The notes below the pieces were generated by a model. The model made no database searches. It saw only the letters and a list, made by a program, of their open reading frames with translations, and had not been told where the DNA came from. From NCBI GenBank assembly GCA_045531755.1, contig JAZSEP010000039.1:1-30353 (forward strand): 30,353 nt of DNA, read 5' to 3'. How positions within the stretch are numbered: position 1 is the first letter of the stretch; every line of letters begins with the position of its first letter. Position numbers and translations under genes: made by a program. This stretch comes from UBA11540 sp045531755 (GTDB taxonomy: Bacteria; Bacillota; Clostridia; Oscillospirales; Ruminococcaceae). Shown in pieces: positions 23,511 through 30,353 of the stretch.

Positions 23511-23550
23511 AAATAGTGAGGAATTGTATCAAAGTATAGGGGAATGTAAA

Positions 23551-24450
23551 ATGCAGGTATTGTTTGATTATTTAGGGTCGTTTATAAGCGCACTTATAAG
23601 TGTGATTAAAACATCCTCCATATTTGACCTTCTTGATATTATAATAGTCGCTTACCTTGTTTATAAGGGTATTCAGCTTGTGCGAGATACAAGAGCCGGT
23701 CAGCTCATCAAAGGAATAGTTATCCTTTTGGGTGCGTATCTCCTTTCCTTCATTTTCAGGCTTCAGGTTATCAACTGGCTTTTTGTAAACGTATTTCAGT
23801 TTGGACTTTTGGCAGTGGTTGTTGTGTTCCAACCTGAACTTCGTCGTGCTTTGGAGCAGGTGGGCAGAAGTAAGTTCTCCACAAAGTTCAATCTTTTCGG
23901 TGCGCACGTTGATACCGACGAAGAACAGGAAGAAAAGATAATAAACTGCATTGAAACGATTTCAAATGCTGCTGTAGTTCTTTCCTCAACTAAAACCGGA
24001 GCTTTGATGGTAATCGAACGGGAAACAAAGCTTGGCGATATTGTAAAAACCGGTACCGTTATAGATTCACAACTCTCTGTTGAACTCATAGGAAACATAT
24101 TTTTCCCCAACACGCCGCTTCACGACGGAGCTATGATAATTCGTGATCAAAGAATGTATGCCGCAGGATGTTTTCTACCCCTTTCTCAGAACAATGAAAT
24201 CAGCAAACAGCTTGGAACAAGACATCGAGCTGCCCTTGGTGTGAGCGAAATTTCTGACGCGATAGTAGTTATTGTTTCAGAAGAAAACGGCAAGATTTCT
24301 GTTGCAAAAAACGGTGTTCTCACGAGAAACTATGACAGGGACAGCCTTTTCAAATACCTTAAAAAAGAGATGGTTGTTGAAAAAAACAACCCAGAAGATA
24401 TAACTCCTAAAGATAAGATGCTTATATTTAAGAAAAGAAAATCCAAGTAG
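23551..24450 (+). CDS. cdaA: Diadenylate cyclase CdaA (DacA)
   Basis: CdaA makes cyclic di-AMP from two ATP at the membrane. The 299-residue protein has three N-terminal helices (from IFDLLDIIIVAYLVYKG to INWLFVNVFQFGLLAVVVV) followed by the DAC domain. The catalytic DGA motif is LHDGAMIIRD (Asp192, Gly193, Ala194) and the RHR motif is TRHRAALG (224-226). Both are intact. Start ATG 23551 follows AGGGGA. Earlier in-frame codons overlap the upstream gene and lie before the promoter. It is followed after 28 bases by cdaR, the usual partner. The signal controls osmolyte and potassium uptake and envelope homeostasis in Firmicutes (family knowledge). Confidence 0.97.
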   Translation: MQVLFDYLGSFISALISVIKTSSIFDLLDIIIVAYLVYKGIQLVRDTRAGQLIKGIVILLGAYLLSFIFRLQVINWLFVNVFQFGLLAVVVVFQPELRRALEQVGRSKFSTKFNLFGAHVDTDEEQEEKIINCIETISNAAVVLSSTKTGALMVIERETKLGDIVKTGTVIDSQLSVELIGNIFFPNTPLHDGAMIIRDQRMYAAGCFLPLSQNNEISKQLGTRHRAALGVSEISDAIVVIVSEENGKISVAKNGVLTRNYDRDSLFKYLKKEMVVEKNNPEDITPKDKMLIFKKRKSK

Positions 24451-24478
24451 TGTACGGCTTTGGGTATCGAGGTAAAAG

Positions 24479-25729
24479 ATGAAGATAAAGAAATTTTTAC
24501 AAAATGATAATGCGGTTAGGGCTTTGTCTTTGATTATAGCTGTTTTGACGTGGATATTTGTTGTGGTTGTGGTTAATCCCAACACGGAGGCTGTTGTCAA
24601 AAATATTCCGATTCGCATTGACCTTTCGGGAACATCAGCAGAACGACTTGGACTTGAGATTATATCTGATGAAGTCCTGCTCGCAAACGTTACTGTCACC
24701 GGTGACCGTACTGTAATCGGTAGCCTTAACAGCGAGGATATTGACGTTTCTGCTGTTTTGTCGGGTATTTCTGAACCGGGAACCTACTCTGATATTCAAC
24801 TGCAGGTAAAAAAATCAAGTGCAGGTAAAAGCTTTGAAATCGAGACCTGTTCACCATCTACAATAACCCTGAAATTTGATCGAAAAACCACAAAGACTCT
24901 TCCTGTTTCTCTCGAACTCAACGATCTTACGGTTGCTGATGGATATATGCTGGAGGAGATAATAACATCACCGACAAGTATTACTGTGACAGGCCCTGAA
25001 AACGACGTTATAAACGTTGCGGCTTGTATCGTACGTGGCGATATCGACGGAGATTTGAATGCATCTACCGTTATAACCTCCGATATAGTCCTTTTTGACG
25101 GAGAGGGAAAGGAAATAGATAATCCACACCTCAGCCTGAGTGTCGACAGCGTCGATATCACAATACCTGTTCTCAAGAAAAAGGCACTTCCTGTCCACTT
25201 TGAGTACTTGAATGCTCCCGAGGGATTTGATATCGGGTCTATTGACTATATCATCGATAATAATGTGATAGAGGTTGCAGGTCCTGAAGCTTTGATAGAC
25301 CAATGGAACAGCCTTAATATCGGATATGTCGATTTAAGCGAGCTTGACACTACTCGTGAGTACGAGTTTGACGTAGTTCTTCCTTCAAGCTTTGTAAACG
25401 TTAAGAACATTACAACCTTAATAGTCCGGTTTCCGCTCGCCGATTATAAAACCGATACCTTCACCATTTCTGATATAAGGCTTGAGAATGTGCCCGAGGA
25501 TTACGAAGTCAGCGTTAACACACAAAAGATTTCCAAGGTTTCCGTCGTTGGCCCTGCAGACGTAATTTCACAGCTCTCCAACGAAGACCTTGTGGCAAAG
25601 ATAGATATGAGCCAAAGAGATGTAGAAAAAGGACAGTACAAAGTTCCTGTTTCGATATATTCTACGAAACACAATAACGTTTGGGCTGTTAATGAATACT
25701 TTGTTGTGCTTAATATAACAGAGAAGTAA
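24479..25729 (+). CDS. cdaR: CdaA regulatory protein CdaR (YbbR-domain protein)
   Basis: The 416-residue protein has one N-terminal membrane helix (ALSLIIAVLTWIFVVVVV, ~15-32). About four extracytoplasmic YbbR repeats follow, each with the strand pattern ending in a T-V-T-G-P-E or S-V-V-G-P-A-type motif (for example SITVTGPENDVI, IEVAGPEALI, VSVVGPADVI). CdaR binds CdaA and modulates its cyclase activity from outside the membrane. ATG 24479 has GAGGT at 24469-24473. The glmM gene that often follows cdaR is absent here. Confidence 0.93.
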   Translation: MKIKKFLQNDNAVRALSLIIAVLTWIFVVVVVNPNTEAVVKNIPIRIDLSGTSAERLGLEIISDEVLLANVTVTGDRTVIGSLNSEDIDVSAVLSGISEPGTYSDIQLQVKKSSAGKSFEIETCSPSTITLKFDRKTTKTLPVSLELNDLTVADGYMLEEIITSPTSITVTGPENDVINVAACIVRGDIDGDLNASTVITSDIVLFDGEGKEIDNPHLSLSVDSVDITIPVLKKKALPVHFEYLNAPEGFDIGSIDYIIDNNVIEVAGPEALIDQWNSLNIGYVDLSELDTTREYEFDVVLPSSFVNVKNITTLIVRFPLADYKTDTFTISDIRLENVPEDYEVSVNTQKISKVSVVGPADVISQLSNEDLVAKIDMSQRDVEKGQYKVPVSIYSTKHNNVWAVNEYFVVLNITEK

Positions 25730-25752
25730 GGTAATATAGTAAAGAAAGCTGC

Positions 25753-25785
25753 AATACAAGCGACTGAATAACAGTCGCTTGTATT
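25753..25785. other. Perfect 14-bp intercistronic hairpin between cdaR and the FAD protein gene
   Basis: AATACAAGCGACTG (25753-25766) and CAGTCGCTTGTATT (25772-25785) pair perfectly around AATAA. No uninterrupted T run follows (ATTGAAGG), so termination would be weak. The stem ends 5 bases before the ribosome site of the next gene. It could be a partial terminator, a processing site or a stability element. Confidence 0.6.
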
Positions 25786-25801
25786 ATTGAAGGAGAAGAA
25801 T

Positions 25802-27376
25802 ATGCCTGTTGTTGTTTCTTCAATATCGTTACCAATATCCGCACAGGATTGCGACGCCGTTAGTGAAGCTGTTCGTGTTGCCAAACTATCGTTGCGTGAT
25901 GTTGCAAACTCCTATATTGTAAAAAAATCGGTAGACGCGAGAAAAAATTATGACATACGTTTTGTATACACAGTTGCTTTAGAGTTGCTTGTTGACGAAG
26001 AACAAGCTGTTGCGAAGGCAAATTGTGAAAAGGTCAGGTATAGAAGCAAGCCTTCTTTTGAAATAGCTCCAACAAAAAAGCTTTCTCAAAGACCTGTTGT
26101 TGTGGGCTTCGGTCCTGCAGGAATGTTTGCAGGATTAGTTTTGGCTAAATACGGTTATAGACCTATAATAATTGAACGTGGCGCCGATGTCGAAACCCGT
26201 GTCAAAGACGTAGAAGGCTTTTGGAAAAGCGGTACACTCAATACAGAGAGCAACGTGCAATTTGGAGAAGGCGGAGCAGGGACATTTTCTGACGGAAAGT
26301 TGACCACCCGAATCAGCGATGAATATTGCGATTTTGTTCTGGAAACCTTTGTACAAAACGGCGCACCTGAGGAAATTTTATACAAAGCAAAACCACATAT
26401 AGGAACAGATAATCTCCGCAAGGTTGTAAAGTCAATACGTGAAGAGATAATCAGACTTGGCGGCGAAGTTAGGTTTAACACAAAAATGACCGATATAGTA
26501 ATCAAAAATTCTTCGGTTGTTGCTGTAATGACAAACAACGGACTTGTCGAAACAAACGATGTTATTATGGCAATAGGACACAGTGCCCGTGATACCTTCA
26601 AAATGCTTGTCGATAAGGGTGTTTTGCTTGAACCAAAGCCGTTTTCGGTTGGTGTCAGAGCAGAGCACCTTCAAGAGGATATAAACAAAGGACTGTATGG
26701 AAAGTATTATGACGATCCGCGTCTTCCAAAGGGAGAATACCAGCTTTCATACAGAAGCGGTAATCGAGCTGTATATACCTTCTGTATGTGTCCCGGTGGA
26801 TTTGTAGTTGCTTCTTCTTCTGAAGAGGGTTCTGTAGTTACAAACGGTATGAGCGAATACAGCCGTGATGGAAAGAATGCAAACAGCGCCGTTGTTGTTT
26901 CCGTTGATTCTTCCGATTTTGGATGTAATCCCATGGACGCAATTGCTTTTCAACAAAAGCTTGAAGGCCTTGCATTCAGAGAAGGCGGAAACAACTATTC
27001 TGCTCCTGCACAGACTATTGATAGCTTTTTTGACAACACGAAAAAGCTTAATATAGATAGGGTAGAGCCAACCTATCCTATAGGCACCAAAGCTACAAAC
27101 TTCAATGAAATTTTCCCATCATATATTTCTCAAATGTTGCAGACGGGATTTAGAATGTTTGACAGGCGCATAAAGGGTTTTGCAGCAAAGGATACTGTCA
27201 TTACTGGCGTTGAAACAAGAACTTCAAGTCCTGTCAGAATCACTCGCAATGAAAACTATGAATCAATTGGTATCCGCGGATTGTACCCTTGCGCAGAGGG
27301 TGCAGGATATGCCGGCGGAATTGTCAGTGCTGCTGTAGACGGAATACGCGTGGCAAAAGCAGTTATAGGAGGATGA
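25802..27376 (+). CDS. COG2509-type NAD(P)/FAD-dependent oxidoreductase, uncharacterised
   Basis: The 524-residue flavoprotein has an N-terminal domain of about 95 residues (starting MPVVVSSISLPISAQDCDAV). The Rossmann FAD motif follows, VVVGFGPAGMFAGLVLAKYG then IIIERG. FGEGGAGTFSDGKLTTR is a family hallmark. The C-terminal FAD contact is LYPCAEGAGYAGGIVSAAVDG. This family of large FAD-dependent proteins is widespread in anaerobes and its reaction is not established. ATG 25802 has AGGAGAAG at 25791-25798. An in-frame TTG at 25787 precedes that site. The stop overlaps the ribosome site of the next gene, so the two are cotranscribed. Confidence 0.88.
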   Translation: MPVVVSSISLPISAQDCDAVSEAVRVAKLSLRDVANSYIVKKSVDARKNYDIRFVYTVALELLVDEEQAVAKANCEKVRYRSKPSFEIAPTKKLSQRPVVVGFGPAGMFAGLVLAKYGYRPIIIERGADVETRVKDVEGFWKSGTLNTESNVQFGEGGAGTFSDGKLTTRISDEYCDFVLETFVQNGAPEEILYKAKPHIGTDNLRKVVKSIREEIIRLGGEVRFNTKMTDIVIKNSSVVAVMTNNGLVETNDVIMAIGHSARDTFKMLVDKGVLLEPKPFSVGVRAEHLQEDINKGLYGKYYDDPRLPKGEYQLSYRSGNRAVYTFCMCPGGFVVASSSEEGSVVTNGMSEYSRDGKNANSAVVVSVDSSDFGCNPMDAIAFQQKLEGLAFREGGNNYSAPAQTIDSFFDNTKKLNIDRVEPTYPIGTKATNFNEIFPSYISQMLQTGFRMFDRRIKGFAAKDTVITGVETRTSSPVRITRNENYESIGIRGLYPCAEGAGYAGGIVSAAVDGIRVAKAVIGG

Positions 27377-27378
27377 AT

Positions 27379-28338
27379 ATGAGAATAGTAATTCTTGACT
27401 CTAAAACCTTGGATCCCGGCGATATTTCGTGGGACAGAATGAGGGAGCTCGGCGACCTTGAAAGGTATGACCGAACACCAAAGGAACTTGTCGTTTCAAG
27501 AATTGGCGATGCTGAAATTGTTTTTACAAACAAAACAGTAATTGACGAAGCTGTTCTTGATGCCTGCAAAAACATAAAGTGGATAGGCGTTTTTGGTACA
27601 GGCTATAACGTTGTCGATGCAGAAGGATGCAAAAAACGCGGAATCCTTCTTGCTAACGTTCCGGATTATAGCACTAAGGCTGTGGCACAGCACACTTTTG
27701 CGCTTCTTCTTGAAATTGCTTGCCGTGTTGGTGAACACAGCGAAGCAGTAAGCAAGGGCGAGTGGATAAAAAGCGCGGATTTTTGTTTCTGCAACAACAG
27801 GTTGATGGAGCTATATGATAAGACTTTTGGAATCATTGGATTTGGCAATACGGGAAAAGCTGTAGCCGAAATAGCAAAGGCAATTGGAATGAAGGTTATA
27901 GTATATACAAGGCACCCTGATTTTTCCTTTGAAACCGATAATCTCAGATTTGTCAGCTTCGAAGAGTTGATTACAGATGCAGACATCATCAGCCTTCATT
28001 GCCCACTTACAAGCGAAACTGAGAATATGATTAACAAGTCGTGCATAGATAAGATGAAAGACGGTGTCATACTCATAAACACGGCACGAGGACCTATTCT
28101 GAATGAAACAGACGTTCGCGATGCACTTGAAAGCGGAAAGATATACGCTTTAGGTGCAGACGTCGTTAGTGTTGAGCCAATGTCCGAAGACAACCCCTTG
28201 TTGAATGCAAAAAATACGATTATAACTCCTCACATTGCTTGGGCACCCAAAGAAACCAGGGAAAGATTAATGCGGGTTTGCGTGGAAAACCTGAGAAGTT
28301 TTTTGGAAGGAAATCCCCAAAATATCGTTAATTTGTAA
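27379..28338 (+). CDS. D-2-hydroxyacid dehydrogenase (glycerate dehydrogenase/hydroxypyruvate reductase-like)
   Basis: The 319-residue NAD-dependent enzyme has a substrate domain with GVFGTGYNVVD and a nucleotide domain with FGIIGFGNTGKAVAE. The catalytic set is Arg237 (NTARGP), Glu266 (VSVEPM) and His285 (TPHIAWAP). This reduces 2-oxo acids to D-2-hydroxy acids or the reverse. Best resemblance is to glycerate dehydrogenase or hydroxypyruvate reductase types. The exact substrate is open. ATG 27379 has GGAGG at 27368-27372, overlapping the end of the FAD gene, and the intergenic gap is 2 bases. No terminator is seen after it. Confidence 0.92.
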   Translation: MRIVILDSKTLDPGDISWDRMRELGDLERYDRTPKELVVSRIGDAEIVFTNKTVIDEAVLDACKNIKWIGVFGTGYNVVDAEGCKKRGILLANVPDYSTKAVAQHTFALLLEIACRVGEHSEAVSKGEWIKSADFCFCNNRLMELYDKTFGIIGFGNTGKAVAEIAKAIGMKVIVYTRHPDFSFETDNLRFVSFEELITDADIISLHCPLTSETENMINKSCIDKMKDGVILINTARGPILNETDVRDALESGKIYALGADVVSVEPMSEDNPLLNAKNTIITPHIAWAPKETRERLMRVCVENLRSFLEGNPQNIVNL

Positions 28339-28345
28339 TTTTGTG

Positions 28346-28374
28346 TTTACTTTGGTTAATTTCTGTGTTAATAT
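28346..28374 (+). promoter_or_regulatory. Predicted promoter of the 96-residue protein gene
   Basis: TTTACT (28346-28351) and TAATAT (28369-28374) are 17 bases apart, each 4 of 6 matches. An overlapping TATACT at 28372-28377 is an alternative -10. Confidence 0.4.
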
Positions 28375-28430
28375 ACTTAATATGGAATGATATTACATTT
28401 AGGCACGTTTGTGCAGAGAGGAAGAAATAG

Positions 28431-28721
28431 ATGGCTAAGGAAAATAAATATCTCTTATATAAAGGCAAGCCGCTTGTCAGAAACGGTAACACACTGTACT
28501 ATGGAAATATGGGCGATCCATACGTTGTAATGCTGCAGATTATGGCTAATGAAACTAAAAATGATTTGCCTACTGCTACAAAAGTAATCGTTCAGCTAAT
28601 GTCTACAGACAGAACAAAGGATATCAAGGATATCTTTATTAAAAGAAGCGAAAAGAACGGTTTGTATAGCGCAATGGAAATAGCAAGCATCTGGCTTGAA
28701 AGAGCGCTTGAAGAAGCATAA
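28431..28721 (+). CDS. Conserved-looking small protein of unknown function
   Basis: I do not recognise a named family. The 96-residue soluble protein starts MAKENKYLLYKGKPLVRNGN and continues LYYGNMGDPYVVMLQIM. It then has VIVQLMSTD and an amphipathic C-terminal helix (GLYSAMEIASIWLERALEEA). The mix of beta-rich start and helical end and the balanced composition look like a real protein. AGAGGAAG at 28416-28423 precedes the ATG, and a terminator follows directly. It is monocistronic and convergent with sigG. It has no signal peptide or membrane helix. Confidence 0.8.
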   Translation: MAKENKYLLYKGKPLVRNGNTLYYGNMGDPYVVMLQIMANETKNDLPTATKVIVQLMSTDRTKDIKDIFIKRSEKNGLYSAMEIASIWLERALEEA

Positions 28722-28722
28722 T

Positions 28723-28760
28723 AAAAAATCACCGCCATATAAAATTGGCGGTGATTTTTT
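28723..28760. terminator. Bidirectional terminator between the 96-residue protein gene and sigG
   Basis: AAAAAATCACCGCCA (28723-28737) pairs perfectly with TGGCGGTGATTTTTT (28746-28760), with an 8-base loop. A and T runs on both sides serve both strands. Confidence 0.92.
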
Positions 28761-28766
28761 ATCAGT

Positions 28767-29534
28767 TTAAAGCTGACTTTTTATGCGGTTGAGAGCGTTT
28801 TTTTCAAGGCGTGACACCTGAGCTTGACTTATTCCAACCTCCTGAGCAACCTCCATTTGTGTTTTTCCCTGAAAAAACCTCAGAGAAAGTATCTTTTTTT
28901 CGCGGTCGCTCAATTGCCTCAGGGCATCTCGCATAGAGATTTCTTCAATCCAACTACTGTCGTCGTTTGAGTCCTTTATCTGATCCATAATATATATTGT
29001 GTCTCCGGAGTCAGAATATATTGGCTCATTTAAAGAAACTGGGTCAACGATGGCGTCAAGTGCAAGAACAACCTCATGCTTGGGTAGAGAAAGTTGTTTG
29101 GAAATTTCCTCAATCGTAGGCTCACGCGAAAGCTTGTTTGTCAACTCTTCTTTAACCTGCATTGCATGATATGCAGTGTCTCGCATTGAACGGCTCACCC
29201 TTACTGAGTTGTTATCGCGCAGGTGCCTTCTTATCTCTCCAATTATCATCGGTACTGCATAGGTGGAAAACCTTACTTCGTGTGAAGGGTCAAAATGGTC
29301 AATCGCTTTTATTAATCCAATACATCCGACTTGAAACAGGTCGTCGGGAGTTTCTCCGCGGTTGGAAAACTTTTGCACTACACTAAGCACAAGCCTGAGG
29401 TTTCCGTTTATTAAAAGGTCACGGGCATTGTTGTCACCGTTTCGACATTTTTCAAGCAGTTGTATTTTTTCTGCTTCTTTCAGAACCGGCAGTTTTGATG
29501 TATTGACTCCACATATTTCAACCTTATTAATCAT
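28767..29534 (-). CDS. sigG: RNA polymerase sporulation sigma factor SigG
   Basis: This is the late forespore sigma factor, 255 residues (about 260 in Bacillus). The N-terminus MINKVEICGVNTSKLPVLKE is the diagnostic sigma-G opening. Region 2 has DDLFQVGCIGLIKAIDHFDP and FSTYAVPMIIGEIRRHLRD. Region 3 has VRVSRSMRDTAYHAMQVKEEL. Region 4 has LSDREKKILSLRFFQGKTQMEVA and the helix-turn-helix VGISQAQVSRLEKNAL. I chose ATG 29532-29534 because AGGAG lies 7 bases upstream. An in-frame extension to 29606 is not part of the family. It is 108 bases downstream of sigE on the same strand, as in other spore formers. I did not find a clear sigma-F or sigma-G promoter in that gap. Confidence 0.96.
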   Translation of the reverse strand: MINKVEICGVNTSKLPVLKEAEKIQLLEKCRNGDNNARDLLINGNLRLVLSVVQKFSNRGETPDDLFQVGCIGLIKAIDHFDPSHEVRFSTYAVPMIIGEIRRHLRDNNSVRVSRSMRDTAYHAMQVKEELTNKLSREPTIEEISKQLSLPKHEVVLALDAIVDPVSLNEPIYSDSGDTIYIMDQIKDSNDDSSWIEEISMRDALRQLSDREKKILSLRFFQGKTQMEVAQEVGISQAQVSRLEKNALNRIKSQL

Positions 29535-29642
29535 TGAACTTCTCCTGACACCATTTGTTTTTTGCACAATTAACTGTCGGTTTGTATGCAAGAGAAGTAT
29601 TGTCAAAACATTGATGTTGATACAAAAAAGCAGGATGAAAAT

Positions 29643-30353
29643 TTAACCATTAAAGCTCTTTTCGAGGTCTTGCCTGAGCTGTCGTATAATCTTCTTTTCA
29701 AGTCTTGAAATATACGACTGTGATATTCCAATCATATCTGCAACTTCTTTCTGTGTTCTTTCAACACCGTCAGAGAGGCCAAATCGCATCTGCATTATAG
29801 TTTTTTCGCGTTCGCCAAGTCTGTCGACTGCCTCTAATAACAGGTTTTTCTCAACATCTTGTTCGAGATTTTTGTTTATGTTGTCGTTGTCGGTACCTAA
29901 AATATCTGACAAAAGCAGTTCGTTGCCGTCCCAGTCAACGTTAAGAGGCTCTTCAATTGAAATGTCATTTTTCATATTCGACGTTTTCCTTATGCACATC
30001 AAAATTTCATTTTCAATACACCTTGAAGCATAGGTTGCAAGCTTTATGTTTTTTTCGGGGCAAAAGGTATTTACCGCTTTTATCAATCCAATGGTTCCTA
30101 TCGAGATCAGGTCTTCAATTCCTATTCCTGTAGTTTCAAACTTCTTTGCGATATACACCACAAGACGAAGATTATGTACTATAAGCTGTTGTCGTGCTTC
30201 TTGCTCGTTATCATGGTTTGTTATGTTCTCAAGAACGATTTTTTCCTCTTCAACAGTCAAAGGCGGTGGCAAAGTTTCAGGCCCGTTTATATAATCCACC
30301 TTTCTGCAAAGCTTTGATAAAAGCTTTCTAATGAACAGACGAATTTCTGAAAA
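29643..30353 (-). CDS. sigE: RNA polymerase sporulation sigma factor SigE precursor (5' end outside window)
   Basis: This is the early mother-cell sigma factor. Family hallmarks are NLRLVVYIAKKFETTGIGIEDLISIGTIGLIKAVNTF, LATYASRCIENEILM, LNVDWDGNELLLSDILGTD and the helix-turn-helix MIGISQSYISRLEKKIIRQL. The frame stays open from the GTG at 30297-30299 to the window edge, giving FSEIRLFIRKLLSKLCRK before VDYINGPETLPPPL. This amphipathic basic stretch is the pro-sequence removed by SpoIIGA in known sigma-E proteins (B. subtilis cleaves before YYIGGSEALPPPL). The GTG is therefore an internal Val codon, and the true start lies right of the window. spoIIGA would be expected next to it. It is upstream of sigG on the same strand. 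Confidence 0.95.
   Translation of the reverse strand, partial: FSEIRLFIRKLLSKLCRKVDYINGPETLPPPLTVEEEKIVLENITNHDNEQEARQQLIVHNLRLVVYIAKKFETTGIGIEDLISIGTIGLIKAVNTFCPEKNIKLATYASRCIENEILMCIRKTSNMKNDISIEEPLNVDWDGNELLLSDILGTDNDNINKNLEQDVEKNLLLEAVDRLGEREKTIMQMRFGLSDGVERTQKEVADMIGISQSYISRLEKKIIRQLRQDLEKSFNG

Noticed and set aside
23311..23550. Longer N-terminus for CdaA overlapping the desulfurase-like gene
   Set aside because: The extra residues are the desulfurase gene read in another frame, and the promoter at 23483-23510 and ribosome site support ATG 23551.
27289..27378. N-terminal Arg/Cys-rich extension of the 2-hydroxyacid dehydrogenase
   Set aside because: It is an out-of-frame reading of the end of the FAD protein gene. 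ATG 27379 has a GGAGG site.
29535..29642. CATACAAA in the gap before sigG as a sporulation promoter
   Set aside because: No acceptable -35 element lies 15-18 bases upstream on the minus strand, so I could not support it.

Overview
The window looks like a chromosomal segment of an endospore-forming Firmicute of the class Clostridia, possibly Oscillospiraceae or a relative. The lineage is inferred from gene content, not from a marker gene. Support comes from a Gram-positive PolC, pro-sigma-E, sigma-G and SpoIID, a PyrR-type regulator, the CdaA/CdaR pair, Ser-rich surface proteins, AGGAGG-type ribosome sites and moderately AT-rich DNA. I see no rRNA, tRNA, CRISPR array, insertion sequence or prophage.

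Layout. (1) 1-6881, plus strand: a tight housekeeping operon with the tail of rseP, then ispG, polC, pyrR, ruvX and a Nudix hydrolase. It ends at a hairpin shared with the convergent spoIID (6866-7831, minus). (2) 7949-9404: a promoter and a clostridial-type citrate synthase, then a long bidirectional terminator. (3) 9489-11743, minus: a VTT/TVP38 membrane protein and a peptide-type solute-binding lipoprotein in one overlapping operon. (4) 11811-12452, plus: a 99-residue membrane protein and a Cys-rich DUF1540 peptide. (5) 12461-15491: a Crp/Fnr-family regulator, a lipoprotein, a permease and a short ATPase, tightly packed behind one promoter with a palindrome at the transcription start. (6) 15496-16717: an isocitrate dehydrogenase with its own promoter and palindrome. 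(7) 16822-21882: two large membrane-anchored, Ser-rich wall proteins. The first is a GHL10-type hydrolase-like protein. The second joins a degenerate GHL10-like domain to an Amidase_3 domain. (8) 22038-23471: a DUF3343 small protein, a terminator hairpin and a cysteine-desulfurase-like PLP enzyme. (9) 23483-28338: cdaA, cdaR, a COG2509-type FAD protein and a D-2-hydroxyacid dehydrogenase. (10) 28346-30353: a 96-residue protein of unknown function, convergent with sigG and sigE. sigE runs off the right edge with its pro-sequence visible.

The genes form several independent modules. Citrate synthase and isocitrate dehydrogenase probably feed 2-oxoglutarate and glutamate synthesis. SpoIID, sigma-E and sigma-G belong to sporulation. 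CdaA makes c-di-AMP and CdaR regulates it. The wall proteins act on peptidoglycan or other envelope glycans. The least familiar parts are the Crp-linked ABC operon, the paired wall proteins with an apparently inactivated GHL10 domain, and the way the spoIID reading frame runs through its own terminator. I did not find a clearly new defence or mobile system.
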